Below are positions 45,881-56,732 of a stretch of DNA of 64,000 nucleotides, one piece after another. The stretch lies in NCBI GenBank assembly GCA_028274465.1, contig CM051457.1:35142160-35206159 (forward strand), given 5' to 3'. The DNA comes from Plantago ovata. Lineage: Eukaryota; Streptophyta; Magnoliopsida; Lamiales; Plantaginaceae. Numbering within the stretch: the stretch's first letter is position 1; each line of letters starts with the position of its first letter. Under the pieces are notes generated by a model. It saw nothing but the letters and a program-made list of their open reading frames with translations, was not told the DNA's origin and made no database searches. Both the position numbers and the translations under genes were made by a program.

Positions 45881-46985
45881 GTGCATATCCTTGATTGTTT
45901 CGGAATCCTCTTCTCCAAAATCCACCTCGAGGATTCGTACCGTCTTGTCCGTAGCTAGCTTCTTGAGTACCAAACTCCGTAGCAAAGGCTTGCTCTTCGC
46001 CTCCTCGAGCCCAGTTGCATATTCGGCATACTTCGTTCGAAACAGTTGTTCTAGTGGCGCTCTTGAGGACTTGCTTCAATTCGTTGGTAAAGCACTCGAA
46101 TTGATCCCTATTCCCCCTATACATAGGGGCTTCTTGAGTCGATGGAGCTTCAGGTCCACGTCTCCTAACCATTGCTCTTGGGTCCTTGAACTGCGAACCC
46201 TTAGCAAGCCTTTCGAAAACTGCCCAGACGGCTTCTGCGGTTTCCTCCCAAATATTGCCTCGGCATTGGAAATCCACCACTTGTTGGTTCTCGAAGGTTA
46301 GTCCATTGTAGAAGTGTTGGACTAGGTCAGAAACCTCAAAACCATGGTGAGGGCACTTGTTCGTGAGATCTTGGAATCTCTCAAACGCGGTGTAGATGGT
46401 CTCATCATAGTCCTACTTGAATCTAGTGATTTGCGCCTTTAGCGCGGTAGTCAAGGTGTGAGGGAAGTATTTTTCCATGAAAGCTGAAAAAACCTTCTCC
46501 CAAGTGTCCAGCGAGCCTGCTGGTAGAGAGCTCAACCATGACTTGGCTCTGTCGCCAAGTCCCATAGCAAAAACCTTCATCCTCAACTCATCCGTTGTTA
46601 TTTCAGCCCCGGGTCGTGGGAGTTGGTTGACGAAATCATCGATATCGTGCAAGTACCCCATCACATCTTCCCTTGATAAGCCATAGAACCTCGGAAGTTG
46701 TTGGAATGCGTGGTTCTTGATTTCCAGATCTCGAGTTGCAAACGAAAGAACAATCGTCGGTCCCCTCATACGATCCTTGGTGGGCTGAACCCATGCTTTC
46801 AGTGGTCTAGCTTCTGCCATTCCGTCGATTTCCTTGAAAAGGCTGTGTAGAGATTCAGAGAAATCGGTATCCTCTATTTCCTCTAGTGCACGCCTTTGAA
46901 GTAGACGCCTTCTTTGGTGGTAGACTCTATCGATCTCGGCAATTGAATCAACAAGCGGTGTTCCCCTAGATCGTGTATGTGGCAT
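45881..46985 (-). pseudogene. C gag, main part
   Basis: Start MPHTRSRGTPLVDSIAE at 46985. The core is as in D (AKSWLSSLPAGSLDTWEKV). After AQITRFK an in-frame TAG (46413-46415) replaces the CAG of D. Further on the reading continues to VSNEVCRIC and then jumps straight to NWARGG: 19 residues, including GHGAHMC, are missing, so the zinc knuckle is destroyed. It ends at NNQGYA where D is inserted (TSD GTGCA 45881-45885). Confidence 0.88.
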
Positions 46986-47109
46986 ACACTATCTGTAACA
47001 GACTAGGAAAGCAGTATCAGAGAGAGATTAAAAAGGAAAACTAAAACTACTAGAATTAGGAATTGAATGCTGAAAATATAAACAAATTAAACAGAAAAAA
47101 GGAGTATAG

Positions 47110-47127
47110 TCCCCGGCAACGACGCCA
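47110..47127 (-). other. Primer-binding site of element C, one mismatch
   Basis: Sense TGGCGTCGTTGCCGGGGA; the sixth base is T instead of C compared with B. Confidence 0.85.
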
Positions 47128-47130
47128 ATT

Positions 47131-48403
47131 TGATGAACGCGGGATTGTCGGGTCCCGATTCAAGCAAATAAATTTGTTATTTAGCCAAAGGCAATTCACA
47201 ACTACAACGAAAACCGTAGTGTAGCAGTAGTATGACCTCGAGTGTCGTTCTCTAAGGACTATAACTAGCTTTATCAAATCTAATTTAGAATATAAAAACA
47301 GCAGACGGAAAAGCAAAGGTTTTTCTAACAGATAATGGAGATTGGTGATAGTATGATCCTTCAAAGCATAACGGGTTAATAATCATGCGTAAATTCCTCG
47401 GTCTTGCATGGAGATCTTTGATCAATCGAATGTCCTGTTGTAATTATTAAGCACTACGAAGATAAAGATACTGACAAGTCAATCACTATTGTCCTATTGT
47501 GTTCCGTAATTATTCAACAGTACGAAGATATAGATATGCATAGGTCGACGAGGGTCCAATTGTGCATAATAATTAATCAACATACGAGGATTTAGGCTGA
47601 GCCTGATCAACGAAATAAAGCAATAACACGGAGTATAATGCGCGATATAGCCATTAGCATGATTATCTTCACTTCGCTAAGAATTCACATACTACCACCA
47701 ACGATAAGTTTAGCTACTCATAGTTGTCATGCAATCAACAGAAATCATAGAAGAAAACATGTTGAAAGATATATAAAAATAAGTAGAATAAACTGTAAGA
47801 TACAATGTTACCGAAGGTTGTCAATCTCCGAAGAATAGCGACCCTACAAGCTCCAAAATGCTATGAAAAAGTATCTCCTAAGCTACGAACCCCAGAACAG
47901 GCTCTGGGAAGTCCCTACCTAAAACTACAGAGAAAGGTGAGAGAATAGGTCTGGAAAAGTATGAATTTCGGAGAAACACTGAGCAACTATATATAGGCTT
48001 CGAAATAGTGTGGGGCGATTCGCCCCATGTCCCGGGCGGTTCGCCCGGGAGTAATTTTCGCGGAATTCCGCGTTTTCGACGCATTTTTGGATTTCTTCCC
48101 CTTTTCGGACTCGGTTTCTGACTTCTAGTGGCCTTCTAACCTCCAGATTCGACCCCTAGACTCCAAATCCTATCCGGAAACCTTCAGATATTCCAAATAG
48201 GCTTCTGGAACACCAATTCCTTGTCAAATTCAATATAATTGCCCGGAAATCCTCGTTTTTCAACCAAAACCTGTAAAATAAAAACTAAAGGGAAACGTGA
48301 CACTATTCTAATAAAATGCACTAAAATATAGCTAAATTAACATAGAGGATAGCTAAAATAGGTGAAAAAGACTCAAATGAAAGTTTAAAATATACATTCA
48401 TCA
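47131..48403 (-). repeat. 5' LTR of element C
   Basis: 1273 bp. TATA box ACTATATATAGG (about 47987-47998). GC array of two modules at 48010-48050. Confidence 0.95.
48010..48050 (-). repeat. GC palindrome array, C 5' LTR, two modules
   Basis: GTGGGGCGATTCGCCCCA and CCCGGGCGGTTCGCCCGGGA. One module fewer than in the 3' LTR. Confidence 0.92.
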
Positions 48404-49750
48404 TCTTCTCAGAATCTTCTTCATAACGCTTAAGAAAACCTTGGGTGTGATCAACCATTTTCTGCAAGTTTTCCATGACTAGAGCCGTCTTCGACTTTGA
48501 TTGCTCCTTGGGAGTGGGATTTTCGCAGTGATCATTACCATAGCTAAGCTTACTAAGGTCTTGGTTAGAGCCATAAGTTTGGCTAGCCGGTGCATATCCT
48601 TGATTGTTTCGGAACCCTCTTCTCCAAAATCCACCTCGAGGATTCCTACCATCTTGTCCATAGATAGCTTCTTGAATACCAAATTCCGCAGTAAAAGCTT
48701 CCTCTTCGCTTCCTTGAAACCAATTGCCATCATCATATGCAAGCTCCGATCTACACATATGAGCTCCATGCCCATAGTTCTTGCATATTCGGCAAACTTC
48801 ATTCGACATAGATGTTCCAACGGAGCTCTTGAGGACTTGTTTCAACTCATTGGTAAAGCACTCGAATCGATCACCATTCCCCCCATACATAGGGGCCTCT
48901 TGAGTAGGTGGAGCTTCAGGTCCACGTCTCCTAACCATTGCTCTTGGATCCTTGAATTGCGAACCCTTATCAAGTCTTTCGAAAACCGCCCAAACGGCTT
49001 CCGCGGTTTCCTCCCAAATATTGCCACGGCATTGGAAATCTACCACTTGCTGATTCTCAAAGGTTAGTCCATTGTAGAAGTGTTGGACAAGATTCGAAAG
49101 CTCAAAACCATGGTGAGGGCACTTGTTCATGAGGTATTGGAACCTCTCAAACGCGGTGTAGATGGTCTCATCATAGTCTTGTTTGAATCCAGTGATTTGC
49201 GTCTTAAGCGCGGTAGTCAATGTGTGAGGAAAGTATTTCTCCATGAATGTTGAAAAAACCTTTGCCCAAGTGTCAAGCGAACCCGCCGGTAGAGAACTCA
49301 ACCATGCCTTGGCCTTGTCGCCAAGGCCCATAGCAAAAACCTTCATTCTCAACTCATCCGCTGTTATCTCAGCTCCGGGTCGTGGAAGTTGGTTGACGAA
49401 GTCATCGACATCATGCAAGTACCCCATCACGTCTTCCCTAGCCAAGCCATAGAACCTCGGAAGTTGCTGGAACATGTGGTTTTTTATTTCCAGATCTCGA
49501 GTTGCAGACGAAAGAACAATCACCGGTCCCCTCATACGATCCTTGGTGGGTTGAACCCATGATTTCAGTGGTCTAGCTTCTGCCATTACGATGATTTCTT
49601 CAAAAGACTGTGTAGAGATTCAGAGAAATCGGTATCCTCTATTTCCTCTAGTTGACGTCGTCGAAGTAGTCGCCTTCTTTGGTGGTAGACTCTGTCGATT
49701 TCAGCGATTGGTTCAGCAAGCGGTGTTCCTCTAGATCGTGTACTTCGCAT
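48404..49750 (-). pseudogene. B gag, main part
   Basis: The start is at 49750 (MRSTRSRGTPLAEPIAE). A small indel with a stop near 49590 breaks the frame; reading resumes at MAEARPLKSWVQPTKDRM. The gag core has RFYGLAREDVMGYLHDVDDF, KAWLSSLPAGSLDTWAKV, FMEKYFPHTLTTALKTQI and GFELSNLVQHFYNGLTFEN. The zinc knuckle is intact: CRICKNYGHGAHMC. It ends at EEDSEK, where element C is inserted (TSD TCTTC 48404-48408). Confidence 0.88.
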
Positions 49751-49868
49751 ACACTATCTGTAACAAGCAAAGAAAAGAGTATCAAGAGAGATCAAATTAA
49801 CTAAACTACTATAACTAGGAACTGAATGCTGAAAATATAAATAAGCTAAACAAAAAAAAGGAGTATAG

Positions 49869-49886
49869 TCCCCGGCAACGGCGCCA
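49869..49886 (-). other. Primer-binding site of element B
   Basis: Sense TGGCGCCGTTGCCGGGGA, the canonical Asp-tRNA-type site of Athila elements, three bases after the LTR. Confidence 0.9.
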
Positions 49887-49889
49887 ATT

Positions 49890-51103
49890 TGATGAACGAG
49901 ATTGTCAGCCTCAATTAATCAAATAAATTTGTTTTTAGCCAAAGGCAATTCACAACTACAACGAAAACCAAGGTACATAGTGTAGAAGTAAAATAACCTC
50001 GAGTGTCGATCTCTAAGGACTATAACTAGTTTTATCTAATTTAACTTAAATTATAAACTCAACAAACGACTTAGCACAGATTTTCTTATCAATAATAATG
50101 GAAGTTGGCGATAGTATGATCATTCAAAGCATCAGGTTAATAATCATGCATGAAGTACTTGAACGTTTGCATAGAAATCTAAGATCATGAATTGTCCAAT
50201 GTGTTCCGTTCAATTCAACACTACGAAGATAGAGGACTTAGATAGATCAAAGAAATAAAGCAATAAGTCAAGTCTAAATCGCGTTACAGCCACTCATGCA
50301 TAATTAAGAACCCTAGCTAAGAAATTACATACTATCACCAACGACAGATTTAGCTACTCATAGATAAATTGCAATCAACAAGAATCAAAGAAAGATTGAA
50401 TGAAAAGATGTTGAAAGAAATAAATAAAAGTAGAAAAATCGTGAGATACAATGTTACCAACGAAGGTTGTCAATCTCCGAAGAATTGCTAACTCACAAGC
50501 AAGAATTGATAAACAACGAGGTCCAATTGCTATGCTTAATCCTCCAAATTGATAAGAAAAAGAGTCTCCTATGCTAAGAATTCCCAGAACAGGCTCTGGA
50601 GAATTTGTCTCTCAAAATAATGTGAAAAGGTATGAAAAACGTAGAGAATGGGCTAACATATATATAGCTGTCGGAAACGCACGGGGCGAACCGCCCCAGA
50701 CGCCGGGCGATTCGCCTGGTACGGGGCGATTCGCCCCTCGTCCCAGGCGATTCGCCTGGGACACCATGATCAATTTCAGCGAGATTTTAGTCTTCTTTTC
50801 CTTTTCAGACTCGGATTTTGCCTTCTAGTGACCTTTAAGCCTTGAAACTCGTCCCCTAGGCCTCAAATCTCATCCGGAACCTTCTAGATACTCCATGAAT
50901 GTCCTCGAAACACCAAAACCTCGTCCACTTCATCAATATTTCCCATAAAAACACGTTTTTCACCTAAAACCTGAAAAATGCAAAGAAAAGGGAAACGTGA
51001 CACTATTATAATAAAATGCACTAAAATATAAGCTAAATTAACCTAGAGGATAGCTAAATTGGTGAAAAAGACTCGAATGAAAGTGTAAAATACACGTTCA
51101 TCA
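49890..51103 (-). repeat. 5' LTR of element B
   Basis: 1214 bp, TGATGAACG to CGTTCATCA. Short TATA box ACATATATATAG (about 50657-50668). GC array with four modules at 50682-50760. Confidence 0.95.
50682..50760 (-). repeat. GC palindrome array, B 5' LTR, four modules
   Basis: CGGGGCGAACCGCCCC, CGGGCGATTCGCCTGG, CGGGGCGATTCGCCCC and CCAGGCGATTCGCCTGG. Confidence 0.92.
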
Positions 51104-51108
51104 GTTGT

Positions 51109-52080
51109 ATTCACTAGTCAGCCTCTCAAACAAGTCTTGGGAAGGCCAAAGTTGTCAGGAAGACTAGCTAGGTGGGCAATCAAACTTAGTGAATTTGAAA
51201 TTGACTATCAGGCTCCGTCAGCCAAGAAAGCTCAAGTTATAGCAGACTTCTTAGTTGAATATCCAAGGAAAGAACCAATGGAGGAAGATCTTAAGGGATC
51301 AGCAAGAGCAAACATGTTGGTAATAGAGGACCAAGACTCATTGGTTAGTCAGCGTTTCAAAGACTTAGAGTTGGCCCTAAAAGCCTTTCAAGAGGCAACG
51401 GGGAGAACCCCAGAGGAAAACGGCGAAGAAAACGTCCTCCAGAGACCGGGAAAGGCACAAAGGAGAGAAGAACCAGATTCAATGAAGATGATCCTACATG
51501 CTGAGGAAGTTCTAAAGGAAAAGGAGACCGTCTCTCCAACACCAAAGAAGCCATCTGACCTAGAAGAGGTCTGGGTGTTAGAAGTAGATGGATCATCTTC
51601 AGGAACAAATGGGGGGATAGGGATTTATATCCGAAGTCCCAGAGGAGTTGAACTTGAGTATGCGGTCACTCTGGGATTTAGTGTTTCTAACAATGAGGCC
51701 AAGTATGAAGCCATTCTCATAGGACTCCGCATGGCGAAGGCTATTCAAGTGAAAAAGATCAAAATCTTTACTGATTCTCTGTTAGCAGAAAAGAAATTTC
51801 TGGAAAATGGAGCACAAAGAAGGATGCACTATCCAATTATAAGTCTAAAATCCAAGAGGAGATGGCTCTGTTCAAAAAATGTGAGATTGAAAAATTTTCA
51901 AGGGACCTCAATGGAAGGGCAGATGCCTTGTCAAAATATGCATCTGCCTCAGGAGGAATAGACACAAGAAACGTTATTTTGATGAGAATCGAAAGTTCAT
52001 CCGTCATGAACCAAGGACTCAAAACCCTTCCAATTTTTCAATCTCAACAACTCCTGGAACCAGTTGGATGCACCCATTGA
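51109..52080 (+). pseudogene. T RNase H end, linker and archaeal-type RNase H
   Basis: After element B the frame continues FTSQPLKQVL, then GRPKLSGRLARWAIKLSEF and ADFLVEY, the end of the first RNase H. A charged linker follows. A second RNase H begins at about 51570: WVLEVDGSSSGTNGGIGIYI (first Asp), NNEAKYEAILIGLRMA (Glu) and IFTDSLL (Asp). This additional archaeal-type domain is known from the Tat lineage. A frameshift near 51800-51850 precedes RADALSKYAS (about 51915), its expected end, and another precedes integrase. Confidence 0.85.
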
Positions 52081-52629
52081 CAGATTATCTCTTGAAGGGA
52101 AGCCTCCCGCAAGATCATGTCGAAGCGAAGAGACTCAAAGCCAGATCATTGAAATACTTTATCCAAGGAGATTATCTGTATAAGTGGTCCTTCAGAGGGG
52201 CACACTTGAGATGTGCTAATAAGGAAGAAGCAAAGGCAATCTTAGATGAAGTACACAAAGGGAGTTGCGGAAACCATTCAGGAGGAAGAGCACTGGTTCA
52301 GAAAATATACCGCCAAGGATACTATTGGCCAACCTTGAGAGAGGATGCAACATGCTATGTAAAGAAGTGTGAAGATTGTCAATACTTCGCTAGGACTTCT
52401 CATGTCCCAGCAAGGCCACTCATCCCAGCTACAATTACTTGTCCTTTTGATCAGTGGGGAATTGACATAGTGGGACCTTTTCCGAAAGGATCAGGGCAGA
52501 AGAAATTCATAATAGTGGTTGTGGAATATTTTAGCAAATGGGCAGAGGCTGAAGCAGTAGCAACAATCTCTGAGAACAAAGTCATGGACTTCGTATGGAG
52601 AAATATTGTTTGCCGTTTCGGGCTACCAA
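52068..52629 (+). pseudogene. T integrase, N-terminal half
   Basis: The zinc-binding region shows CGNHSGGRALVQKI and KKCEDCQYFAR. The catalytic core begins with QWGIDIVGPFPKGSG (first Asp) and continues to VWRNIVCRFGLP. A CACTA element interrupts the gene after CTACCAA; the bases CAA (52627-52629) recur at 56069-56071 as its 3-bp TSD. The zinc motif is His-x3-Cys-like at its first part (HKGSCGNHSGG), slightly unusual but complete in Cys and His number. Confidence 0.85.
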
Positions 52630-52647
52630 CACTACAAGAAAACAGCC

Positions 52648-52815
52648 TATCCGTCGCTATTTAGCGACGGATCGGTGAGTGTAGCGACGGATGAACACAA
52701 ACTGCGCTCTAAGCTCAGTTCGTGCCACGAAACATCCAGTTCGTGTTCTAATTAGCGACGGATATGATTTATCCGTCGCTATAATCGTCGCTAAAGTTAT
52801 CCGTCGCTAAATATG
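52648..52815. repeat. Left subterminal repeats of the CACTA element
   Basis: ATCCGTCGCT and AGCGACGGAT occur repeatedly in both orientations, several as back-to-back pairs such as ATCCGTCGCTATTTAGCGAC. Confidence 0.88.
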
Positions 52816-53590
52816 TTGAGCATGCTATTTTTTATGAAGGAAAAAAGGAAAATAAGTAAATAAATAAACATATAGCACTAATCCTCTCGTTTCTGCTTCT
52901 TCTTCGCTCGATCTATCTCCAAACTCAACCAATTCAAGTAAATTTAAGCTCAAATCGAAGCCTATCCAAGAAGGAGTTCGATCCCTAATCAATTTGGAGG
53001 TTTTCTCAAAAGTTTGAGGTAATTAACATAAACCCTAAATTTTGGGTATTTTTCATTTTGATAGTGATTTTGATTTTGATGTTGATTTTGATTGAATTTG
53101 TTCTATGTTTATTGGAGGCTAGGGTACGAGGAGCAAGGCACCTCCACCGTCAGACCGCCACCGCCACCGCGTCGGACCACCACCACTTACTTTCTCCCAC
53201 TCTTCCCCATTTAAAAGGTTAGGATTCCTGACTGTCAGTTTATTAATTTTAATTTAGGGTATGTTAATTTTAATTTAGGGTTTAGGGTTTCTTGATTGAA
53301 TTTGTTAATTTAGAAACTTGTTAATTGTTAATTTAGATAGTACATCAAGTGAATTTTGTTTAATCTGACTAACCCTTATTTTTTGGTTTTTTCTTTTTTT
53401 CTTTTATGTTATTATGTATTTAGTTTGACTCAATTTTGGAAATGCTTAATAATTAACTCAATAAGCAAAAAGGAAAAAATGATTAATTAACTGAATAAGA
53501 AAAAAAGAATATGTGACTGCAATGAACACATATTAGAAAGATAGAAAATATAAAAAGTTAGAATTTTTATTAATAATATAGTTTACATAA
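52816..53590. other. CACTA interior, left part, no gene recognised
   Basis: AT-rich with a short CACC/CCGCCA-rich stretch (53145-53190) that could belong to an untranslated or first exon. No domain recognised. Confidence 0.4.
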
Positions 53591-53597
53591 CTCAATT

Positions 53598-53924
53598 CTA
53601 GTCACTCTTCATCCCCTCGTCCTCGTCCTCGGAGCTTGACTCCTTATGTAGGAGCGACCAGTCGATGACATCTTTTGGTTCCAAAAGTTGTTGTTGACAT
53701 ATCTTGCAGAAGACTCCTTGGTCTTCTAAGTGCTCAACCTCCTTGTGCTCACAAGGGGGAGGAGTAAGAGATTTGGGGGGAGATGGAGGAAATGCCTCTT
53801 GGAAAGCTTCCTCCATTTCAGCCAACATTTCGGGATCAATTTGTGGTGGGGGAGAAGGTGGGGGGGGGGGGGGGGGGGAATGTGGGGGTGTTTCTTCAAA
53901 TCTGAATTTGTTAGGATTTTCCAT
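53598..53924 (-). CDS. Small proline-rich ORF in the CACTA element, unknown function
   Basis: 108 codons from MENPNKFRFEETPPHSPP. The first half is a proline run (encoded by a C tract, G on the plus strand at 53862-53878) and the second half has PPPCEHKEVEHLEDQGVFCK and CKICQQQ, a possible Cys/His metal site, then an acidic Ser-rich end (SSSEDEDEGMKSD). It is not recognised as a known family. It may be real or a chance frame; the C-x2-H...C-x2-C pattern is the only support. Confidence 0.3.
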   Translation of the reverse strand: MENPNKFRFEETPPHSPPPPPPPSPPPQIDPEMLAEMEEAFQEAFPPSPPKSLTPPPCEHKEVEHLEDQGVFCKICQQQLLEPKDVIDWSLLHKESSSEDEDEGMKSD

Positions 53925-54645
53925 ATTTGTTTGTGTGAGAATATGTTAAAATTAGGTGACTTCTTATAGTTGGTGTTGGGAATTCTAAAGGACAAATACA
54001 ATTTATTGTTAATGTATTAACATACACATTCATGTAGCCACATTTATGTATAGGAAAAATTTATGAGGCATACATTTATGTAATGACTTTTAGGATTTTC
54101 GAAATTAAAGGATTTTTGGTAATATCTAATCATTTTATAAAGTGTGATGATGATATATGTATATGCATAAAAAATACAAACACACTGTCCTTCGGACACA
54201 CCATCACTTTCATATATATAGATTGATGAATGGTATGGTAGGCCTGGGCTTGTGAATGATTGTAGTACGCTGGTACCGTAACAACAACATTTCTAATGTC
54301 GTTGTTACTGTACCAGCGTATTTCAGCCATTCTCAAAGTTTAGTTCAATATCGTAATCATGTAAACCCTCTATTCTTAATAAGTTGTATATACATAATGT
54401 AGTATGTGAGCAAGAAATGTGTCTGGATGTTTAGGAGTTTGAAGTTTTCATCTTTAGTCGGTAACTAAAGATGGAGATTTCAAGATCCTAAAGATCCAGA
54501 CATCCTTTCGTGTTCACATATAACGACGGATTTGTCTAAAAACATCTTGTATTTTTCTAAACACATCTTGTATTTGTCTAAACACATTAAGAGTTTGTAT
54601 TTTAGTGTTTTGTATTTGATTGTGATGATGCTTTATGTATATTAG
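53925..54645. other. CACTA interior between the two gene regions
   Basis: AT-rich. ACGCTGGTACCGTAACAACA (54269-54288) and its near inverse TGTTACTGTACCAGCG (54303-54318) form an imperfect inverted repeat; TGTATTTGTCTAAACACAT-type strings repeat near 54530-54590. No gene seen. Confidence 0.4.
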
Positions 54646-55476
54646 TTTCCCCTGGATCAAGCACAGCAACCGGGCAGCCCTCGACAGATCAATGGGCTTC
54701 CAGTATTGTCCACCAACGGATCTAAGTAAGTTCTTAATAAATTGGTATTTAATTGTTCTTGTATATATAGTTGTCGGTACTCGAACTTTTAATCTTTCAA
54801 AATGTGTGACAGGTTTCAACCTACTATAGCTTCTAGAAGGATTACAATGCTCATGAAAAGAGAGTTCTTTACGCCTCCTGGGAGTGGCGGAGAAAGGTGG
54901 GCTACGGTTCCTCGACCCGTGAAGGAGCACTTGTGGGAAGAATTCCAGGTACTTTACTATCTTTACTTGAATATTTCTATATTGGATTCTTGGGGCATTG
55001 CCTAATTATATACGTGTACGTACATTACTTGTTCATCTGTTCTTGGGGCATTGCCTATATTATCTATTCTTGGGGCATTGCCTATAGTATCTATTCTTGG
55101 GGCATTGCCTATAGTATCTATTCTTGGGGCATTGCCTTTACTGTACATATGTGTACGCACATTATTTATTCTTGTGGGGCACTGATGTGGGATTTTTTGT
55201 GGGATTGTTGTGTTGCAGAAATACTACTATGTCCCTCCTGCCAATGCGGAGGAGATATTGAGGGTATTCAACATCCGGGCGGAAAAGATTCACAGGCATT
55301 CGATTTATTATGCCAAGGAAAGGTACTTTCGGCATAAAGAATGGGTTCGGTACCTCAATCCGGAGCATCGGGATCTGTGGTTGGAGTCGTGGCAGAACCA
55401 TGTGACCCGTGAGCAGGCACATAGGGATGGGGCGTTGACGGCTGAAGGGGTCGGTTGGTTAGTGGAGAGCCCGTAG
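54646..55476 (+). CDS. En/Spm-family plant transposase-like protein, partial, three exons
   Basis: Exons 54646-54725, 54813-54948 and 55219-55476 join in frame with consensus sites (GTAAGT...GACAG and GTACTT...TTGCAG; the first exon follows an AG at 54645 and its upstream part is not seen). The product reads PLDQAQQPGSPRQINGLPVL, then ASRRITMLMKREFF, GGERWATVPRPVKEHLWEEF and KYYYVPPANAEEILRVFNIR, ending WLVESP. The W-x3-VP-x-PVKE-x-LW pattern resembles the Ptta/En/Spm plant transposase family. The protein is short, about 157 residues from the first exon shown, so it is probably a truncated accessory protein. The second intron holds a minisatellite. Confidence 0.5.
54985..55138 (+). repeat. 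27-bp minisatellite in the CACTA gene intron
   Basis: Five copies of TTCTTGGGGCATTGCCTA, the last four in tandem with a 27-bp period (55038-55138). They lie wholly within the intron between 54949 and 55218. Confidence 0.85.
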
Positions 55477-55724
55477 GATTAGTGCTTTTTAGGATTGTTA
55501 TTCTTTATCTGTACATTTTAGGATTCTCGTTTATTTTAATGATTATCTTCGTACCTTTTAGTTTCTTTGTACGTACACTTTTAGTTTTTTTATTGAAATT
55601 TCGATTATCGTAAAATGAATCAATCGTACATATTTTGTTAGTCGTACTCAATTTTGAGTTAAAATAACAATTTTTCACATAAATTCAGTAAAACAAAAAA
55701 TCAATTTAAAAAAAAAACCCAGAG

Positions 55725-56052
55725 AAGTTAGCGACGGATTAGTTTATCCGTCGCCAAATTTCCCTCGCAAGGAAATGACACGTGTCCCTTATTTTTAGCG
55801 ACAGATAACATAATCCGTCTCTATTTATAGATACGGATAAAGTCATCCGTCTCTATGTTGGTCAATGACAATATAGCGACGGATAAACTCGACCGTCGCT
55901 ACATATAGCGACGGATAATATTAACCGTCTCTTTATTTTTTAGCGACGCCACTTTTCGCGACGTCCTATTTTGCGACGGGCTTTCCGTCGCTATTTGTGT
56001 TTAGCAACGGATCGCTAACCTATAGCGACGGATGGCGTCCGTCGCTAAAATC
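55725..56052. repeat. Right subterminal repeats of the CACTA element
   Basis: About a dozen copies of AGCGACGGAT, ATCCGTCGC and diverged forms (ATCCGTCTCT, AGATACGGAT). They mirror the left subterminal repeats. Confidence 0.88.
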
Positions 56053-56071
56053 AGTTTTCCTTGTAGTGCAA

Positions 56072-56732
56072 GGATCTTGATCTCTGATAATGGCGCACTA
56101 TTTTCAGGAGCCAAGTTCAAAGCATGGTGTGAAACCATGAAGATTGAGAGAAGATTCACTTCAGTAGGCTACCCACAAGCCAATGGACAAACTGAAGTTG
56201 TTAATAAGACACTCGTCGATCTCTTAAAGAGAAGGTTCGAGACATGCAAGGGAGATTGGGTGGATGAATTAGATGGATTCCTATGGGCCTATAGAACCAC
56301 TTCAAAAGTTGCTACAAGGGAGACCCCTTTTTCACTAGTATATGGCTCTGAGGTCGTGATACCAACTGAGATCGCTGTGGAAACTTTAAGGATCCAAGGA
56401 TATGAGCCAGAGGATAACCATGATGCAAGGGTGTATGATCTTGAGATGTTGGAAGAATCAAGAACTACAACTTTAGCAAATATTCTTTGATATCAAGCCA
56501 TCATTGCAAAAGCATATAACAAGCATGTGAGGAACAAGGAGTTCCAGGTAGGTGATTTGGTTCTGAGGAAGGCAGATATCTTAGAGAACGTGGGGAAGGT
56601 TCATCGCAAGTGGGAAGGACCGTACAAATAGTAAAGGCTTACTCCAATGGAAGCTACCGTCTCAAGGACATGGAGGGGAAAGACCTGAAGAACACTTGGA
56701 ACGCTACCAACATGCAGAAGTTTTATGCTTGA
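56072..56732 (+). pseudogene. T integrase, C-terminal half
   Basis: It resumes with ILISDNGALFSGAKF (second catalytic Asp) and continues to PQANGQTEVVNKTL (catalytic Glu) and FLWAYRTTSKVATRETPFSL. After LANIL an in-frame TGA stands at 56488-56490, where relatives usually have a charged residue; a CGA to TGA change would explain it. The C-terminal domain continues FQVGDLVLRK and KWEGPYK, then loses one base and reads on to MQKFYA and a stop at 56730-56732, the probable original end of pol. Confidence 0.85.

Larger units (their letters stand above)
34185..48403 (-). mobile_element. Element C: non-autonomous relative, inserted in B gag
   Basis: Perfect TSD TCTTC. Without D it is about 6.2 kb. 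Sense order: 5' LTR 48403-47131, primer site with one change, gag (interrupted by D), protease, TCCGGG hairpin, conserved 3' region, 3' LTR 35480-34185. It lacks RT, RNase H, integrase and also the extra ORF and internal GC array that B and D have. Confidence 0.92.
52630..56068. mobile_element. CACTA (En/Spm-type) non-autonomous element
   Basis: The ends are CACTACAAGAAAAC and GTTTTCCTTGTAGTG, the hallmark of CACTA elements, with 3-bp TSD CAA. Both subterminal regions (52648-52815 and 55725-56052) hold many copies of AGCGACGGAT and its reverse complement, as expected of transposase-binding subterminal repeats. Interior: a spliced gene on the plus strand resembling plant En/Spm-family proteins and a small minus-strand ORF. 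The large TNPD-type transposase is missing, so it needs help to move. It interrupts the T integrase gene. Confidence 0.92.

Noticed and set aside
48501..49067. 188-codon plus-strand frame
   Set aside because: It is antisense to the B gag gene, which has the recognised gag and zinc knuckle motifs.
53704..53969. Gly-rich plus-strand frames over the G run in the CACTA element
   Set aside because: They overlap the minus-strand proline-rich frame and result from the G homopolymer.
54897..55337. Long plus-strand frame reading through the 27-bp minisatellite
   Set aside because: Consensus splice sites and the domain-like flanking exons in another frame make this an intron; the repeat length is a multiple of three, so it stays open by chance.
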